A stretch of 64,000 bases of DNA from CAMFTQ01 sp051881615 (lineage in GTDB: Bacteria > Bacillota > Clostridia > Oscillospirales > Acutalibacteraceae). Position numbers and translations under genes: made by a program. Within the stretch, counting starts at the first letter, position 1, and every line of letters begins with the position of its first letter. The stretch lies in NCBI GenBank assembly GCA_051881615.1, contig JBJEQF010000033.1, positions 25,252-89,251 on the forward strand. The letters run 5' to 3'. Below, one piece after another: positions 35,621 to 45,633 of this stretch. The notes under the pieces were generated by a model. It made no database searches. It worked only from the letters and a program-made list of their open reading frames with translations, and had not been told where the DNA came from.

Positions 35621-35892
35621 AGGCTCCCTTGTGTAAAGGGAAATTCCCCTATCTGGGGAAATGTCAGCTTCGGTGACAAAAGGGTTCCCACTTTCGGAGA
35701 AAGCTGTCAAAACTTTAGTTTTTGACTGATGGATTCTTCTTTTCGCAGAAAAGCTGTCGGCACGGTCGATAATATAATGCAAAGTTTGCGCCTTGATTAA
35801 AACTTTTTATTATATCGTGACCTTTGTTGATTACCCACAACTCCTCCGTCAAAGCCTTAGGCTTTGACACCTCCCCTTACACAGGGGAGGCT
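35621..35892 (+). repeat. Small non-coding element with 21-bp terminal inverted repeats
   Basis: The ends 35621-35641 and 35872-35892 are inverted copies (18 of 21 matching, AGGCTCCCTTGTGTAAAGGG type). Inside are several hairpins (TTCCCC/GGGGAA, GTCAAAGCC/GGCTTTGAC). There is no coding capacity. It has the form of a miniature inverted-repeat element. Confidence 0.65.
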
Positions 35893-35985
35893 TTCTGTAT
35901 CAACAAAATAAATTGAAACCCCAACTTTTGAATAAGAACCTTCTTCTTTCGTGTTTGCACCAACTATTTACTAAGAAACGGATAT

Positions 35986-36014
35986 AACAAATCCCCCCTC
36001 TATTGAGGGGGGAT
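35986..36014 (-). terminator. Terminator of the scaffoldin-like gene
   Basis: On the - strand a perfect 10-bp stem (ATCCCCCCTC/GAGGGGGGAT, 4-base loop) is followed by TTGTTATA, 67 bases past the stop. Confidence 0.8.
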
Positions 36015-36080
36015 GGTTTTACTATACTAACCGATTAAGTAACTCAATGAAGAATACCGTAATCTGTTAAAAGCTTTTAA

Positions 36081-38361
36081 TTAGCCCTGAACTCTTCTGC
36101 GAACAAGGAACATAACGCCTGCAGCAGCAACGAGGATTGAAAGGAGAACTACTGCTGTAGCAGCGTCACCAGTCTGAACTGCGCCGTTTGAAGGACCTTC
36201 TGTACCAGGTGTGTTCGGAGTTGTTGTCGGAGCTACTGTTGTAGGCTCGTCAGGAGTTGCAGGAGCATCTGTAGCAGGAGCATCTGTTGCAGGCTCTGTT
36301 ACAGGATCTGTTACAGGCTCTTCTGTTGTTGGCTCTGTTGTAGGCTCTGTTGTGTGTGGGCAATCTACAACTGCAACTGACTCGTTGAAGCTGTACTCTG
36401 ATACCATAACACCGTCAGCAGCATATACTGTATCGTTTACAGAGTTCATCTCTTCGATTACTGTCCAAACATCTGTTGTGCCGCCAGCGATAACCTTGAA
36501 GTTTAATGTAACGAGTACGCCCTCTGTTGTGAAGTCGATACCCTTAAGCTTAGAATCGTTGAACTTAACCATACCGTCTAAGTCCTCGTTGTAAACAACG
36601 TCAGGATCTACAGGGAATGCAACCTCTGTATCTAATGGCTTAACAAGCTCAAGGATTGAGCTGTCATAATTTGTTGTAGCCTGGAAGTTTACGAGCTTCT
36701 CAGCAGCCTGTAATGTAACTGTGTAGCTGATTGTGTCGCCAACGTGTGCTGTTACACCGTTGATAACTGCATCCTGAGATACAGGAGGCTCAGCTGTTGT
36801 AGGCTCTGTTGTAGGCTCTGCAACTGTTGTTGGCTCTGTTGTAGGCTCTGCAACTGTTGTTGGCTCTGTTGTAGGCTCTGCAACTGNNNNNNNNNNNNNN
36901 NNNNNNNNNNNNNNNNNNNNNNNNNNNNNNNNNNNNNNNNNNNNNNNNNNNNNNNNNNNNNNNNNNNNNNNNNNNNNNNNNNNNNNTTGTAGGCTCTGTT
37001 GTAGGAACAACAGGATCTGAAACTACTGTTAATGTAGCAGCCTGTGTGAACTCTGCCTTTACTTCGCCGTCAGCAACATAGCATGTTGTAGCGTTTACTG
37101 AGTTCATCTCTTCGAGTGAGCACTTAACCTCTGACTCGCCTTCAGCGATAACTTCAAAGTTAAGTGATACTAATACGCCGCCAGCTGTGAAATCAAAGCC
37201 CTTAAGGAATGAACCGTTGAACTTAACAGCGTTTTCAAGGTTTGTGTTCCAAACGAGGTTTTTCTCTGCAAGAACAGGGAATGCTGTAACGTCATCGTTG
37301 TCAGCGTCAGAAGACTCTACGAGCTTAAGCTTTGAGCTGTCATATGTGATAACGCCCTGGATGTTCTCGATCTTCTCAGGAACTGTAAGGAGCACTGTGT
37401 AGTTAACCTTGTCGCCAACCTTAACTTCTGTGCCGTTTACAGCTGTATTGCCGCTTGGAGCAGCTGTTGTCTCTTCAGGAGCAGCTGTTGTTTCCTCAGG
37501 AGCAGCTGTTGTCTCTTCAGGAGCAGCAGTTGTTTCTTCAGGAGCAACTGTTGTTTCTTCAGGAGCAACTGTTGTCTCTTCAGGAGCAGCTGTTGTCTCT
37601 TCTGTTGGCTCCTCTGTGCTTGGAACCATCTCGATGTTAGTTACAACTTCGCCTGATTTTGTAGCAAAGTCAAAGCCGTTAACATCAATTGTAAGTGTTA
37701 CGTCTGATTTCTCTAATACTTCAACAGGAGCGCCTGCCTGACCGTCTAATACACCATCAAAAGTCCAGTTGTAAGCCCAACCGCCGTTGCAAGCAAACTT
37801 TCCTTCGTAACCGTCAAAAGCGTCTACGCCCTTGAATGTGATTGACCATACGCCCGGCTCAACCTCTGTCATCTTGTTAGCTTCAAAGCCAGCTTCCCAT
37901 GCAAGACCGTTGCACCATGTAGATGTATCGTCACCGTTACCAACTACAGAGATGTACTCAAGTACAAATTCGCCTACGCCTGAACCTGATACCTCGATAG
38001 CCTTTGACTCGCTGTCGAATGTGATTGTAACGTCACAAGCAGTTATAACGTTTACAGATACGTTCTGACCGTTTTCATCGCCCCAGGCGTTATCCCAGCC
38101 AGCACCGTCTGTAACCTTGAAGCCGTAAGCACCGGCAGGAACATCAGCAACTGTTAATGAGTATGTACCGTCGCCGTTGTCTACCATTACTGAACCAAGC
38201 TCAGCTGTAGCTTCCCATTCAGCAGCAAGACCGGGAATGTTGCCTGCAACTACATAAGTTTCGCCAGCAGCAGCTGATACGCCTAATGCAGTGCAGAACA
38301 TTGTTGCAATCATAGCAATAGTTAAGATAATGCTGATTGCTTTTGTGTGTTTCTTGAACAT
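36081..38361 (-). CDS. Cell-surface scaffoldin-like protein: two X25-like starch-binding modules and two cohesin-like modules
   Basis: Signal peptide (1-25), X25-like module 1 (about 27-120, YVVAGNIPG...GWDNAWGDENGQNV), X25-like module 2 (about 122-232), a linker of seven AAPEETT repeats, a cohesin-like module (about 305-450), a TEPT linker broken by the N gap, a second cohesin-like module, a Thr/Pro linker, and a C-terminal VQTGD, membrane helix and RRR tail resembling a sorting signal. X25 modules bind starch in R. bromii amylases and scaffoldins. AAGGAGG 9 bases upstream fixes the start at 38361. The two halves are in different frames only because the gap length is arbitrary. Identity with a known Sca protein is not claimed. 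Confidence 0.82.
36791..36886 (-). repeat. 30-bp coding tandem repeat (VAEPTTEPTT linker)
   Basis: About three copies of a 30-bp unit encode VAEPTTEPTT and run into the gap, which explains the failed assembly. Confidence 0.85.
36887..36986. other. Assembly gap (100 N)
   Basis: Exactly 100 N lie in the repetitive TEPT/VAEPTTEPTT linker. A round 100 is a placeholder, so the true linker length, and possibly further modules, are unknown. Confidence 0.97.
37457..37603 (-). repeat. 21-bp coding tandem repeat (seven AAPEETT units)
   Basis: Seven near-identical 21-base units without spacers encode the flexible linker between the X25-like and cohesin-like modules. Confidence 0.9.
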
Positions 38362-38405
38362 TTTTTGTTTCCTCCTTAAAAAATTATGCTTCATTGAGCG
38401 TAACT

Positions 38406-38434
38406 ATTATATAACATATTTTTAGAAAAATCAA
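38406..38434 (-). promoter_or_regulatory. Sigma-A-type promoter of the scaffoldin-like gene
   Basis: TTGATT (38434-38429) and TATAAT (38411-38406) on the - strand are spaced by 17 bases, about 45 bases before the start codon. Confidence 0.65.
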
Positions 38435-38593
38435 TACCAAAATCTATATATTTATTAGCATTATTTTTATTTTTTTTGGACTGCTGTCCATATTGTACAA
38501 AAGCCGAGTGCTTGTTTTGGTGAATATTACAATACTATGTAATAATTTGTTCATATGTGGCTTTTTGCCTGTTTTATTGATAAAAGCTCACTG

Positions 38594-39115
38594 TCACAGC
38601 TTTTCAGGTGCGGGGTAATCCACGCCGAAGGTGTCTACTGTTACCTTTTTCATAACCTGCTCATCAAGCGGTTTGTCGGAATAGTCTGTGTCGCACTGTG
38701 CGATTTCGTCAACTACGTCCATACCCTCAATAACCTTGCCAAACGCCGCATAAGAGCCGTCAAGGTGAGGTGCCGGCTTGTGCATAATAAAGAACTGCGA
38801 GCCTGCCGAGTCGGGCATCATTGAGCGAGCCATTGAAAGAACTCCCTCGGTGTGCTTTAGCTCATTAACAAAGCCGTTCTGCATAAACTCACCCTTAATG
38901 GAGTAGCCGGGATTACCGCAGCCTGTGCCCTCGGGACAGCCGCCCTGAATCATAAAGCCGTAAATTACACGGTGAAATGTAAGTCCGTCATAAAAACCGC
39001 TTTTTACAAGACTTATAAAGTTGTTTACGGTGTTCGGGGCAATCTCGGGGTAAAGCTCTGCCTTAATAACAGCTCCGTTTTCCATTTCGATAGTTACAAT
39101 AGGGTTTTTACTCAT
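38594..39115 (-). CDS. ppiB: Peptidyl-prolyl cis-trans isomerase, cyclophilin type
   Basis: Cytoplasmic foldase of 173 residues without signal peptide. It has the cyclophilin core FHRVIYGFMIQGG, GSQFFIMH and a late FGKVIEGMDVVDEI block. GAAAGGAAG precedes the ATG. It is separated from ftsZ by a terminator, so it probably has its own transcript. Confidence 0.93.
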   Translation of the reverse strand: MSKNPIVTIEMENGAVIKAELYPEIAPNTVNNFISLVKSGFYDGLTFHRVIYGFMIQGGCPEGTGCGNPGYSIKGEFMQNGFVNELKHTEGVLSMARSMMPDSAGSQFFIMHKPAPHLDGSYAAFGKVIEGMDVVDEIAQCDTDYSDKPLDEQVMKKVTVDTFGVDYPAPEKL

Positions 39116-39144
39116 TTTTATCTTCCTTTCAATTATCTGTAATC

Positions 39145-39177
39145 AAAAAGCAACGCTCCTGAATTTCGGAGCGCTGC
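39145..39177 (-). terminator. Terminator after ftsZ
   Basis: On the - strand GCAGCGCTCC and GGAGCGTTGC pair around GAAATTCA and are followed by TTTTTG. Confidence 0.8.
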
Positions 39178-39202
39178 AAAATTTGAAATGTTTAAAACAA
39201 TA

Positions 39203-40273
39203 TTATTTGTTAAAGATTGACATAATGTCATAGAATGTATCGTCATCATCTGCTGTGTCTGTTCTTTTTGCTGACTTATCAGCCTTTTTTTCATCATTTT
39301 TAGCAGATTTCTTGTCGGAGTTGAAGCCTGTAGCAATAACTGTTACGCTGATTTCGTCCTCCATATTTTCATCAATAACAGAACCCCAGATAATGTTTGC
39401 GTTGTCGTCAGCCTTGTTGGAAATCATTGTTGAAGCAATGTCGATATCCTCAAGGGTTACGTTAGGTGAGCCTGTGATGTTGATAAGAACGCCCTGTGCG
39501 CCGTCGATTGCTGTTTCGAGCAAAGGACTTGAGATAGCCATTTCAGCGGCTACAGCTGCCTTATCCTTACCTGTTGCCTTACCGATACCCATATGAGCAA
39601 AACCTGCGTCCTTCATTACTGATGTAACGTCTGCAAAGTCAAGGTTTACCATACCCGGTACAAGGATAAGGTCAGAAATACTCTGAACACCCTGTCTTAA
39701 TACATCATCGGCAACCATAAACGCATTCTGGAGTGTGATGCTCTGGTCTGAAAGGCTCTTAAGTCTTTCGTTAGGCACGCAGATGAGTGAGTCAACGCAG
39801 GCTGCAAGCTCTGCAATACCCTGCTCTGCCTGTGCCATACGTCTTTTGCCCTCAAAGGCGAAAGGCTTTGTAACAACGGCAACTGTAAGAATACCCATAT
39901 CCTTTGCAATTTTTGCTACAACGGGAGCAGCGCCTGTGCCTGTACCGCCGCCCATACCGGCTGTTACAAACACCATATCTGTATCCTTGAGCAGTGCAGC
40001 GATCTCCTCTTTGCTTTCCTCTGCTGCTTTTTTGCCGATTTCAGGCATAGAGCCTGCGCCCTTACCTCTTGTCAGCTTTTCGCCGATCTGCATTTTCTGT
40101 GAAGCCTTAGAATACTGAAGCACGTGCTCATCTGTATTGATTGCGATAAACTCAACGTTTTTAACATCTGTCTTTACCATTCTGTTCACAGCGTTTCCGC
40201 CGCCGCCGCCAACACCTATAACCTTAATAACAGGCAAATAATCATTAAAATCCTTTTCTAATTCAAAAGCCAT
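39203..40273 (-). CDS. ftsZ: Cell division protein FtsZ
   Basis: Tubulin-like GTPase forming the Z ring. The 356-residue protein has IGVGGGGGNAVNRM near 20, the tubulin signature GGGTGTGAAP near 110, and a short acidic/basic C-terminal tail ending FYDIMSIFNK, a likely anchor-binding peptide. AAGGAGG 8 bases upstream fixes the ATG at 40273, ten codons inside a longer open frame. No ftsA lies next to it; divIB precedes it. Confidence 0.97.
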   Translation of the reverse strand: MAFELEKDFNDYLPVIKVIGVGGGGGNAVNRMVKTDVKNVEFIAINTDEHVLQYSKASQKMQIGEKLTRGKGAGSMPEIGKKAAEESKEEIAALLKDTDMVFVTAGMGGGTGTGAAPVVAKIAKDMGILTVAVVTKPFAFEGKRRMAQAEQGIAELAACVDSLICVPNERLKSLSDQSITLQNAFMVADDVLRQGVQSISDLILVPGMVNLDFADVTSVMKDAGFAHMGIGKATGKDKAAVAAEMAISSPLLETAIDGAQGVLINITGSPNVTLEDIDIASTMISNKADDNANIIWGSVIDENMEDEISVTVIATGFNSDKKSAKNDEKKADKSAKRTDTADDDDTFYDIMSIFNK

Positions 40274-40336
40274 CAGAACTTCCTCCTTGTATCTTTTCGA
40301 CATCCTGTCAATTTATTTGCTTTATATACACACTCT

Positions 40337-40365
40337 AATTTAACATATTTTAAAGCATATATCAA
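40337..40365 (-). promoter_or_regulatory. Possible ftsZ promoter
   Basis: TTGATA (40365-40360) and TAAATT (40342-40337) on the - strand are 17 bases apart, in an A+T-rich region between divIB and ftsZ. The -10 is weak. Confidence 0.35.
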
Positions 40366-40470
40366 CATATTTTTTCATTTTATTTTGATTTTCTGTATTT
40401 TGCCATAATTTTTCTGTATTTATGCCTAGTCTATTGTTAAATTATCAGTCAAAGGCTCCCTGCTAATCGC

Positions 40471-41784
40471 TTAATAATCGTCACCGTCTTCATAATCCTG
40501 ATATTCTGTGTAGTCCTCGCCGTCTTCATCAGGGTAATCTCCGCCGTTGTAATCTGTCGGGTCACCGTCACCGTCCTCATAATCCTGATAATCTGTATAA
40601 TCCTCGTCATCCTCATCAGGTAAGGTTTCTTCTTGTGCGGTCGGCTCTGCGGTCGGCTCTGTAGTCGGCGGTGCTGTTGTCGTCGGCACTAATGCTTCTA
40701 TCGCTTTTTCGTTAAAATATGATTTTTTTGTGGTGTTACAGCTTGATACGTCAAGCTCGCCCTGAATAAGTCCCTGCTTATCGGGGTCAAGATGCTCGTC
40801 AATGATTTTCATAGCCGTTCTGATTTTATAGTCAATATCCTCGGGAACGCCTATTTTAATTACAATTCTGTTATCGTAAACAATTTTTACCCTTGCCACG
40901 TTTGTCACATCAACTGAGCTTAGCTTTTCAAAGCCGTTTTTCTCTATGCAGTCCATAATATCCTGCAAAATACTAAGCGACAAGGCATCGTTAAACTTAA
41001 CGTACTCGCCCTCTGCTGTGCTTTTTAGCTCTGAGCCTGACAAAAGCGGAATATTCTTTGGCGGCGACTGTGTTTTTTCAAGTATTCTGCCCTTTGTGCT
41101 TATAAGATAATACACATCATTGTACCTTACGGCATATGACGGCTGTGCCTCTTTTATATTGATTGAGATAGTATTCGGTATAACAAAGCCGACATCTGCA
41201 CTCTCAACGTAAGGGAAATTATCTACAATCAGCTTGGAGGGTGTTTTTTTATCTGTTAAGAAAATATTTTCACCAAGCTCAATTTTGCTTGCCTGTGCTA
41301 TATCCTCAGTTGAGTATCTTGTATTTCCGTCAACCGTTATCTGCTCTGACTTGAACAGTACGGTAAGCGAAAGTATAACTCCCACAGCAAGCGTTGACGC
41401 AAAAATCACTGCGTAGAAAACAATACGTGCCGCCCTTCTTCTTTTTGGAGAGGGAGTGCGTTTGGAAGCCTTTTTGTCGGCTGTTTTCTTGATTTTTTCT
41501 CTTTCTCTTTTTATTCTTTCTTTTTCTTCTCTGATTTTTCTGCTTTGCTCGTCATTTCTTCTGCTGACGGGCGGTGCAGGTCTTTTGTTTTTTTGATTGC
41601 TTTGAGGGGGCGTCTGATTATTTCTGTTCTGAGTTCTTGCAGTCTGATTTGTTCTGCTTTCAGGCTTAGCAGTTTTACTTTTTTTCTTTTTATTTGATGA
41701 CAGGTTAGCAGAATTTCTTGCATTCTGCCTTATTACCTCTCTTTTTTCAGACTGCTCAATTTCCGAAAAAATATCCTCGTACAT
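40471..41784 (-). CDS. divIB: Cell division protein DivIB/FtsQ with acidic repeat tail
   Basis: The 437-residue bitopic protein has a long Lys/Arg/Gln-rich cytoplasmic region (1-115), one membrane helix (about 118-142), a POTRA domain (ITVDGNTRYSTEDI...), and the FtsQ beta domain. The C-terminus is unusual: a Thr/Pro linker followed by two copies of an Asp/Glu/Tyr repeat (EDYTDYQDYEDGD type) over the last 55 residues. It bridges early and late division proteins. Location between murA and ftsZ in the dcw cluster supports the call. Confidence 0.88.
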   Translation of the reverse strand: MYEDIFSEIEQSEKREVIRQNARNSANLSSNKKKKSKTAKPESRTNQTARTQNRNNQTPPQSNQKNKRPAPPVSRRNDEQSRKIREEKERIKREREKIKKTADKKASKRTPSPKRRRAARIVFYAVIFASTLAVGVILSLTVLFKSEQITVDGNTRYSTEDIAQASKIELGENIFLTDKKTPSKLIVDNFPYVESADVGFVIPNTISINIKEAQPSYAVRYNDVYYLISTKGRILEKTQSPPKNIPLLSGSELKSTAEGEYVKFNDALSLSILQDIMDCIEKNGFEKLSSVDVTNVARVKIVYDNRIVIKIGVPEDIDYKIRTAMKIIDEHLDPDKQGLIQGELDVSSCNTTKKSYFNEKAIEALVPTTTAPPTTEPTAEPTAQEETLPDEDDEDYTDYQDYEDGDGDPTDYNGGDYPDEDGEDYTEYQDYEDGDDY

Positions 41785-41840
41785 TTAGCCATCCCCTCTC
41801 TTTTAATTTCCTTTATTTTATAATTGTATATTTATGTATT

Positions 41841-43094
41841 CTAAATCTTTTTAACGACTGCGCCTATTGAGTTAAGCACCGTTTCAAAGCTTTCATACCC
41901 TCGCTCCAAATATTTCACTCCGTCAAGCTCCGTTGTACCCTCTGCGGCGAGCGAAGCAACAAGAAGCGAAGCCGCACCTCTTAAATCAAGCGCTTCAACA
42001 GCGGCTCCCGACAGAGATTTTACTCCCTCGACAACGGCAACCTTGCCCTCTACCTTTATATTAGCACCGAGCCTTGCAAGCTCTCCTACGTGTCTGTATC
42101 GGCTTTCAAAAATATTTTCAACAAACACAGACGTGCCGTTTGCAAGACAGGTCATCGCCATAACGGGTGCCTGTGCGTCTGTAGGAAAACCGGGGTACGG
42201 CATTGTTCTTACCGTTTTAACAGCCTTCAGCCTGTGCGGCGAGGAAATACTCATATTTGAGTCCTTAACCGATATTTCACAGCCTGCCTCCTCAAAAAAC
42301 GGAATAACAGCCTCAAGATGTGAAGCAATTATATTTTTAAGCGTTATGTGCGAGCCTGTTATTGCAGCCGCCGACATAAGCGTAGCCGCCACAATTCTGT
42401 CGGGAATAATATAGTGCTGACAGCCGTTAAGCTTTTCTGTGCCGTCAATAATTATTGTGCCCTCGCCTGCACCGTATATCTTAGCTCCGCAGGAGTTCAG
42501 GTAATCAGCAAGATCGGTAATTTCAGGCTCTCTTGCCGCATTTGTAATTGTAGTTGTTCCCTTTGCCGTCACAGCCGAAATTATAATGTTCTCTGTTGCT
42601 CCGACGCTTGGGAAGGACAGCGCGATTTTTGCTCCCTTTAGTCCTGACGGCGCTGTGCAGTCAATAATTCCGTGATGCTCCTCTATTTCTGCTCCCATCT
42701 GCTTTAGTGCCTTTAAGTGCAAATCAATAGGACGGGGGCCTATCTCACAGCCGCCCGGAAAAGAAAGCCTTGCTCTTTTCGTTCTCGCAAGAATTGCTCC
42801 GAGAAAAATTATTGAGCTTCGCATTTCACGCATCATCGAAACGGGAATATCACTTCTGCTCATACCGTCAGAATTGACAGAAAGGACGTTATCCTGCCTT
42901 TTTGCCTTGCAGCCGAGGTAACGCAGAATTTTTATTGAGGTATCTACATCCGACAAATTCGGACAGTTATGCAGAACACTTTCTGAGCCGCACAGAATTG
43001 AGGCTGCCAATATAGGCAGTGCGCTGTTTTTTGCACCCTGAACCTCAATATCACCGTAAAGCCGTTTTTTGCCCTCGATAAGTAGCTTTGACAC
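41841..43094 (-). CDS. murA: UDP-N-acetylglucosamine 1-carboxyvinyltransferase
   Basis: Transfers enolpyruvate to UDP-GlcNAc, the first committed step of peptidoglycan synthesis. The 417-residue protein starts SKLLIEGKKRLYGDIEVQGAK and has the catalytic Cys loop PGGCEIGPRPIDLH. A GTG at 43094 lies 8 bases after AAAGGG and is preferred to an earlier GTG (43103) that overlaps this site. Placement inside the dcw cluster fits. Confidence 0.95.
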   Translation of the reverse strand: MSKLLIEGKKRLYGDIEVQGAKNSALPILAASILCGSESVLHNCPNLSDVDTSIKILRYLGCKAKRQDNVLSVNSDGMSRSDIPVSMMREMRSSIIFLGAILARTKRARLSFPGGCEIGPRPIDLHLKALKQMGAEIEEHHGIIDCTAPSGLKGAKIALSFPSVGATENIIISAVTAKGTTTITNAAREPEITDLADYLNSCGAKIYGAGEGTIIIDGTEKLNGCQHYIIPDRIVAATLMSAAAITGSHITLKNIIASHLEAVIPFFEEAGCEISVKDSNMSISSPHRLKAVKTVRTMPYPGFPTDAQAPVMAMTCLANGTSVFVENIFESRYRHVGELARLGANIKVEGKVAVVEGVKSLSGAAVEALDLRGAASLLVASLAAEGTTELDGVKYLERGYESFETVLNSIGAVVKKI

Positions 43095-43178
43095 AGAAAA
43101 CACCCTTTCACAAAATAATCATCGCTTCATATTTTATGAAAAGACGGGCTTTTGCGTTACTTATTGACGGCTTTGCGG

Positions 43179-44300
43179 TTATCTTTTTTGCAGGATTTTT
43201 TTGATTACGGAGTAAATTCTTTCGTTTGCGTCTGTTATCGCCATTTTTTTAGCGTTAGTTTCATATTTTCTGAGCTTTTCGGGACTTTCCAAAAGTGCGT
43301 CAACAGCCTGCGTCAGCGCTTCCTCTGTCAGGTCCTTTTCTTCTATCACAGCGGCGGCGCCTGCGTTTACAAGCGCCATAGCGTTATGGTACTGATGATT
43401 TTCTGCAACATTCGGTGACGGAATAAGTACCGATGGCTTACCCTGCACCTGCAATTCGCTCAGTGTGATTGCACCTGCTCTGCACACTACCACGTCAGCC
43501 GCCGCAAGGCACTTCGGCATATCGTTTATGTATTCTCTTACGTCAAGATTGTCGCAAAGGCTTATGTCTGCTCCCTTTTCCTTAACAAGGTCGGGGAACC
43601 ACCTGCCGTACTGACCGTATGCGTGAATGTGCTGATATTTTTTATCCTTGCCGCTTCTGGCGATAAGAGCAGCTACTGCTTCGTTTATTTTTCTTGCACC
43701 TAAGCTGCCGCCGAACGACAGCACAACAGGGCGGTCGTCAAGGTTCAGCTCTTTTCTTGATGTTACCTTGTCGGCAGAGATAATCTCTTTTCTGACAGGA
43801 TTGCCTGTTGTTACAAAATTACAATTACTGTCAAAATGTTTTTTTGCGTCCTCTACCGCAAGCATTACAACCCTTGCCGTTTTTGAAAGCATCTTGTTTG
43901 TAACGCCGGGATATGCGTTTTGCTCGTGAACAACGGTGGGAATACCCAGCTTTGCGGCTGTTCTTAAAACAGGACCGCTTACGTATCCGCCTGTTCCCAC
44001 GCAGATATCGGGGTTAAATTTTTTTATAATTTTCTTAGCCTCTCTTGAGGCTGTTACGGCTCTGACAGCCGTTTTTACGTTTTCAAGCATAGCCTTCGGA
44101 GTCATTTTTCTTTTAAATCCGCTGATTGTGATGCTTTCAATTTTGAAGCCCTCTCTCGGAACAAGCCGTTGCTCCATACCGCCCTTGTTGCCGATAAACA
44201 GAATTTCTGCATCAGGCTCTTTATCTCTTATAAAGCCGGCAATAGCCAATGCAGGGTTAATATGGCCTGCCGTACCGCCTCCGGCAAATAAAACTCTCAT
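43179..44300 (-). CDS. murG: MurG, lipid II synthase (GT28)
   Basis: Membrane-associated glycosyltransferase adding GlcNAc to lipid I. In 373 residues: N-terminal GGGTAGHINPALAIA, HEQNAYPG, and the C-terminal donor-site LSFGGSLGARKIN and CRAGAITLSELQ. Lies between ftsW and murA. Confidence 0.96.
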   Translation of the reverse strand: MRVLFAGGGTAGHINPALAIAGFIRDKEPDAEILFIGNKGGMEQRLVPREGFKIESITISGFKRKMTPKAMLENVKTAVRAVTASREAKKIIKKFNPDICVGTGGYVSGPVLRTAAKLGIPTVVHEQNAYPGVTNKMLSKTARVVMLAVEDAKKHFDSNCNFVTTGNPVRKEIISADKVTSRKELNLDDRPVVLSFGGSLGARKINEAVAALIARSGKDKKYQHIHAYGQYGRWFPDLVKEKGADISLCDNLDVREYINDMPKCLAAADVVVCRAGAITLSELQVQGKPSVLIPSPNVAENHQYHNAMALVNAGAAAVIEEKDLTEEALTQAVDALLESPEKLRKYETNAKKMAITDANERIYSVIKKILQKR

Positions 44301-44346
44301 AAAATCATACCTCTTATATTTTTTAAGCTGTAGTATATAAATTTTC

Positions 44347-45618
44347 TTACGCCTTTTCGATGTTTGCCGTTCGTGATATTGAAAGAATAATACCCATCTG
44401 TGCCAGAATCATTACAAGCGAACTGCCTCCGTAGCTAAAAAACGGCAGGCTTATACCGGTATTAGGCAGCCAGTCGGTAATAACAAATATGTTCATAATT
44501 ACCTGCAAGCCTATCTGAGATGTAAGTCCCATTCCGAGCAGCTTGCCGAAGGTGTCTGTCGCACGAAGCGAAAGCGTGATGCCTCTCCATACAAGCAAGG
44601 CAAAAATCAGCAGTATAATTACTGCGCCGATAAGTCCTAATTCCTCGCATACAATAGCGAATATAAAGTCGTTTTGCGGTTCAGGCAAAAACAGATATTT
44701 TTGCCTTGACTGTCCAAGTCCCAAGCCCCACAAACCGCCTGAGCCTATAGCATAAAGCGAGTTTCTTGTCTGGTATGTATCCCACTTATTTTCTTCTGTA
44801 TAGCTAAGCGCCTGTCCCCAACCGTCCATACGTGACATAGCATATGTAAGCATACCTGTCGAGGCGGCTATAACAGCGATAATCGCTAAAGCGATAAACG
44901 CACCCACAAGCCACTTGAGCTTTATTCCCGAAAGATAAAGCATTATTATTGTAAGCAGTGCAACGATTACAATACAAGAGTAGTGCGGCTCTAAAAACAA
45001 CAGCAGTGCCGTTGTACCAAAAACGATAAGTCCCGGTAAAACACCGTATTTAAAGGTCTGCATTTTATTGAAATACTTACTGCCCCAGTGCGCTAAAAAT
45101 ACAATTATGGCAAATTTTGCAATTTCAGACGCCTGAATGGTGAACACATCGCCGAAGCCTATCCAGCGGTGGACACCTGTCTTACTCGGAATGAGCAGTA
45201 CAATAATAAGTGAAATGTAGGATATACCCATAATAATACTGCAAAATTTGTGCAGCTTATGATAATCAATGAAAGAAACACCAATCATAGCAGCCACGCC
45301 GAAAGCAATAAATATCAGCTGACGCTTCAGATAGTAGTAGCTGTCGCCTATTTCATACAGCGCAACAGGATAGCTTGCTGAGAACATCATAACCGTTCCG
45401 ATAGTCAACAGCACAAGCACCAGAATCAGAAAGCCTAAATCAAGACCCATTCCCCGTGTAAACAGCCTGCGTTTCTTTACAGGACGTGTTCTTGATGTTT
45501 TTCTTGCTTGATTCGGCGCAGACTGCCGTCTGCCCGAGGCGGCATTTGCCATGGCAACCTTTTCATCAAATATTCTGTTTATATCTGCTTTAAATATCAG
45601 GGGATTAACGGTTTCCAT
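44347..45618 (-). CDS. ftsW: Peptidoglycan polymerase FtsW (SEDS family)
   Basis: The 423-residue membrane protein has a basic cytoplasmic extension of about 55 residues and about ten helices. It keeps SEDS motifs such as the catalytic Asp loop region around EPHYSCIVIV and the late SYGGSS motif (SLPFFSYGGSSLVM). It polymerises glycan with the septal PBP encoded nearby. GGAGGG precedes the ATG. Confidence 0.93.
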   Translation of the reverse strand: METVNPLIFKADINRIFDEKVAMANAASGRRQSAPNQARKTSRTRPVKKRRLFTRGMGLDLGFLILVLVLLTIGTVMMFSASYPVALYEIGDSYYYLKRQLIFIAFGVAAMIGVSFIDYHKLHKFCSIIMGISYISLIIVLLIPSKTGVHRWIGFGDVFTIQASEIAKFAIIVFLAHWGSKYFNKMQTFKYGVLPGLIVFGTTALLLFLEPHYSCIVIVALLTIIMLYLSGIKLKWLVGAFIALAIIAVIAASTGMLTYAMSRMDGWGQALSYTEENKWDTYQTRNSLYAIGSGGLWGLGLGQSRQKYLFLPEPQNDFIFAIVCEELGLIGAVIILLIFALLVWRGITLSLRATDTFGKLLGMGLTSQIGLQVIMNIFVITDWLPNTGISLPFFSYGGSSLVMILAQMGIILSISRTANIEKA

Positions 45619-45633
45619 ATTACCCTCCGTTTA

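Noticed and set aside
36744..37010. Frame conflict around the N run, as if two separate genes
   Set aside because: The modules on both sides belong to one architecture; the 100-N gap is a placeholder and shifts the frame artificially.
37457..37603. Regular 21-bp repeats that could suggest a CRISPR-like array
   Set aside because: Units are contiguous without spacers, in frame, and encode the AAPEETT linker of the scaffoldin-like protein.
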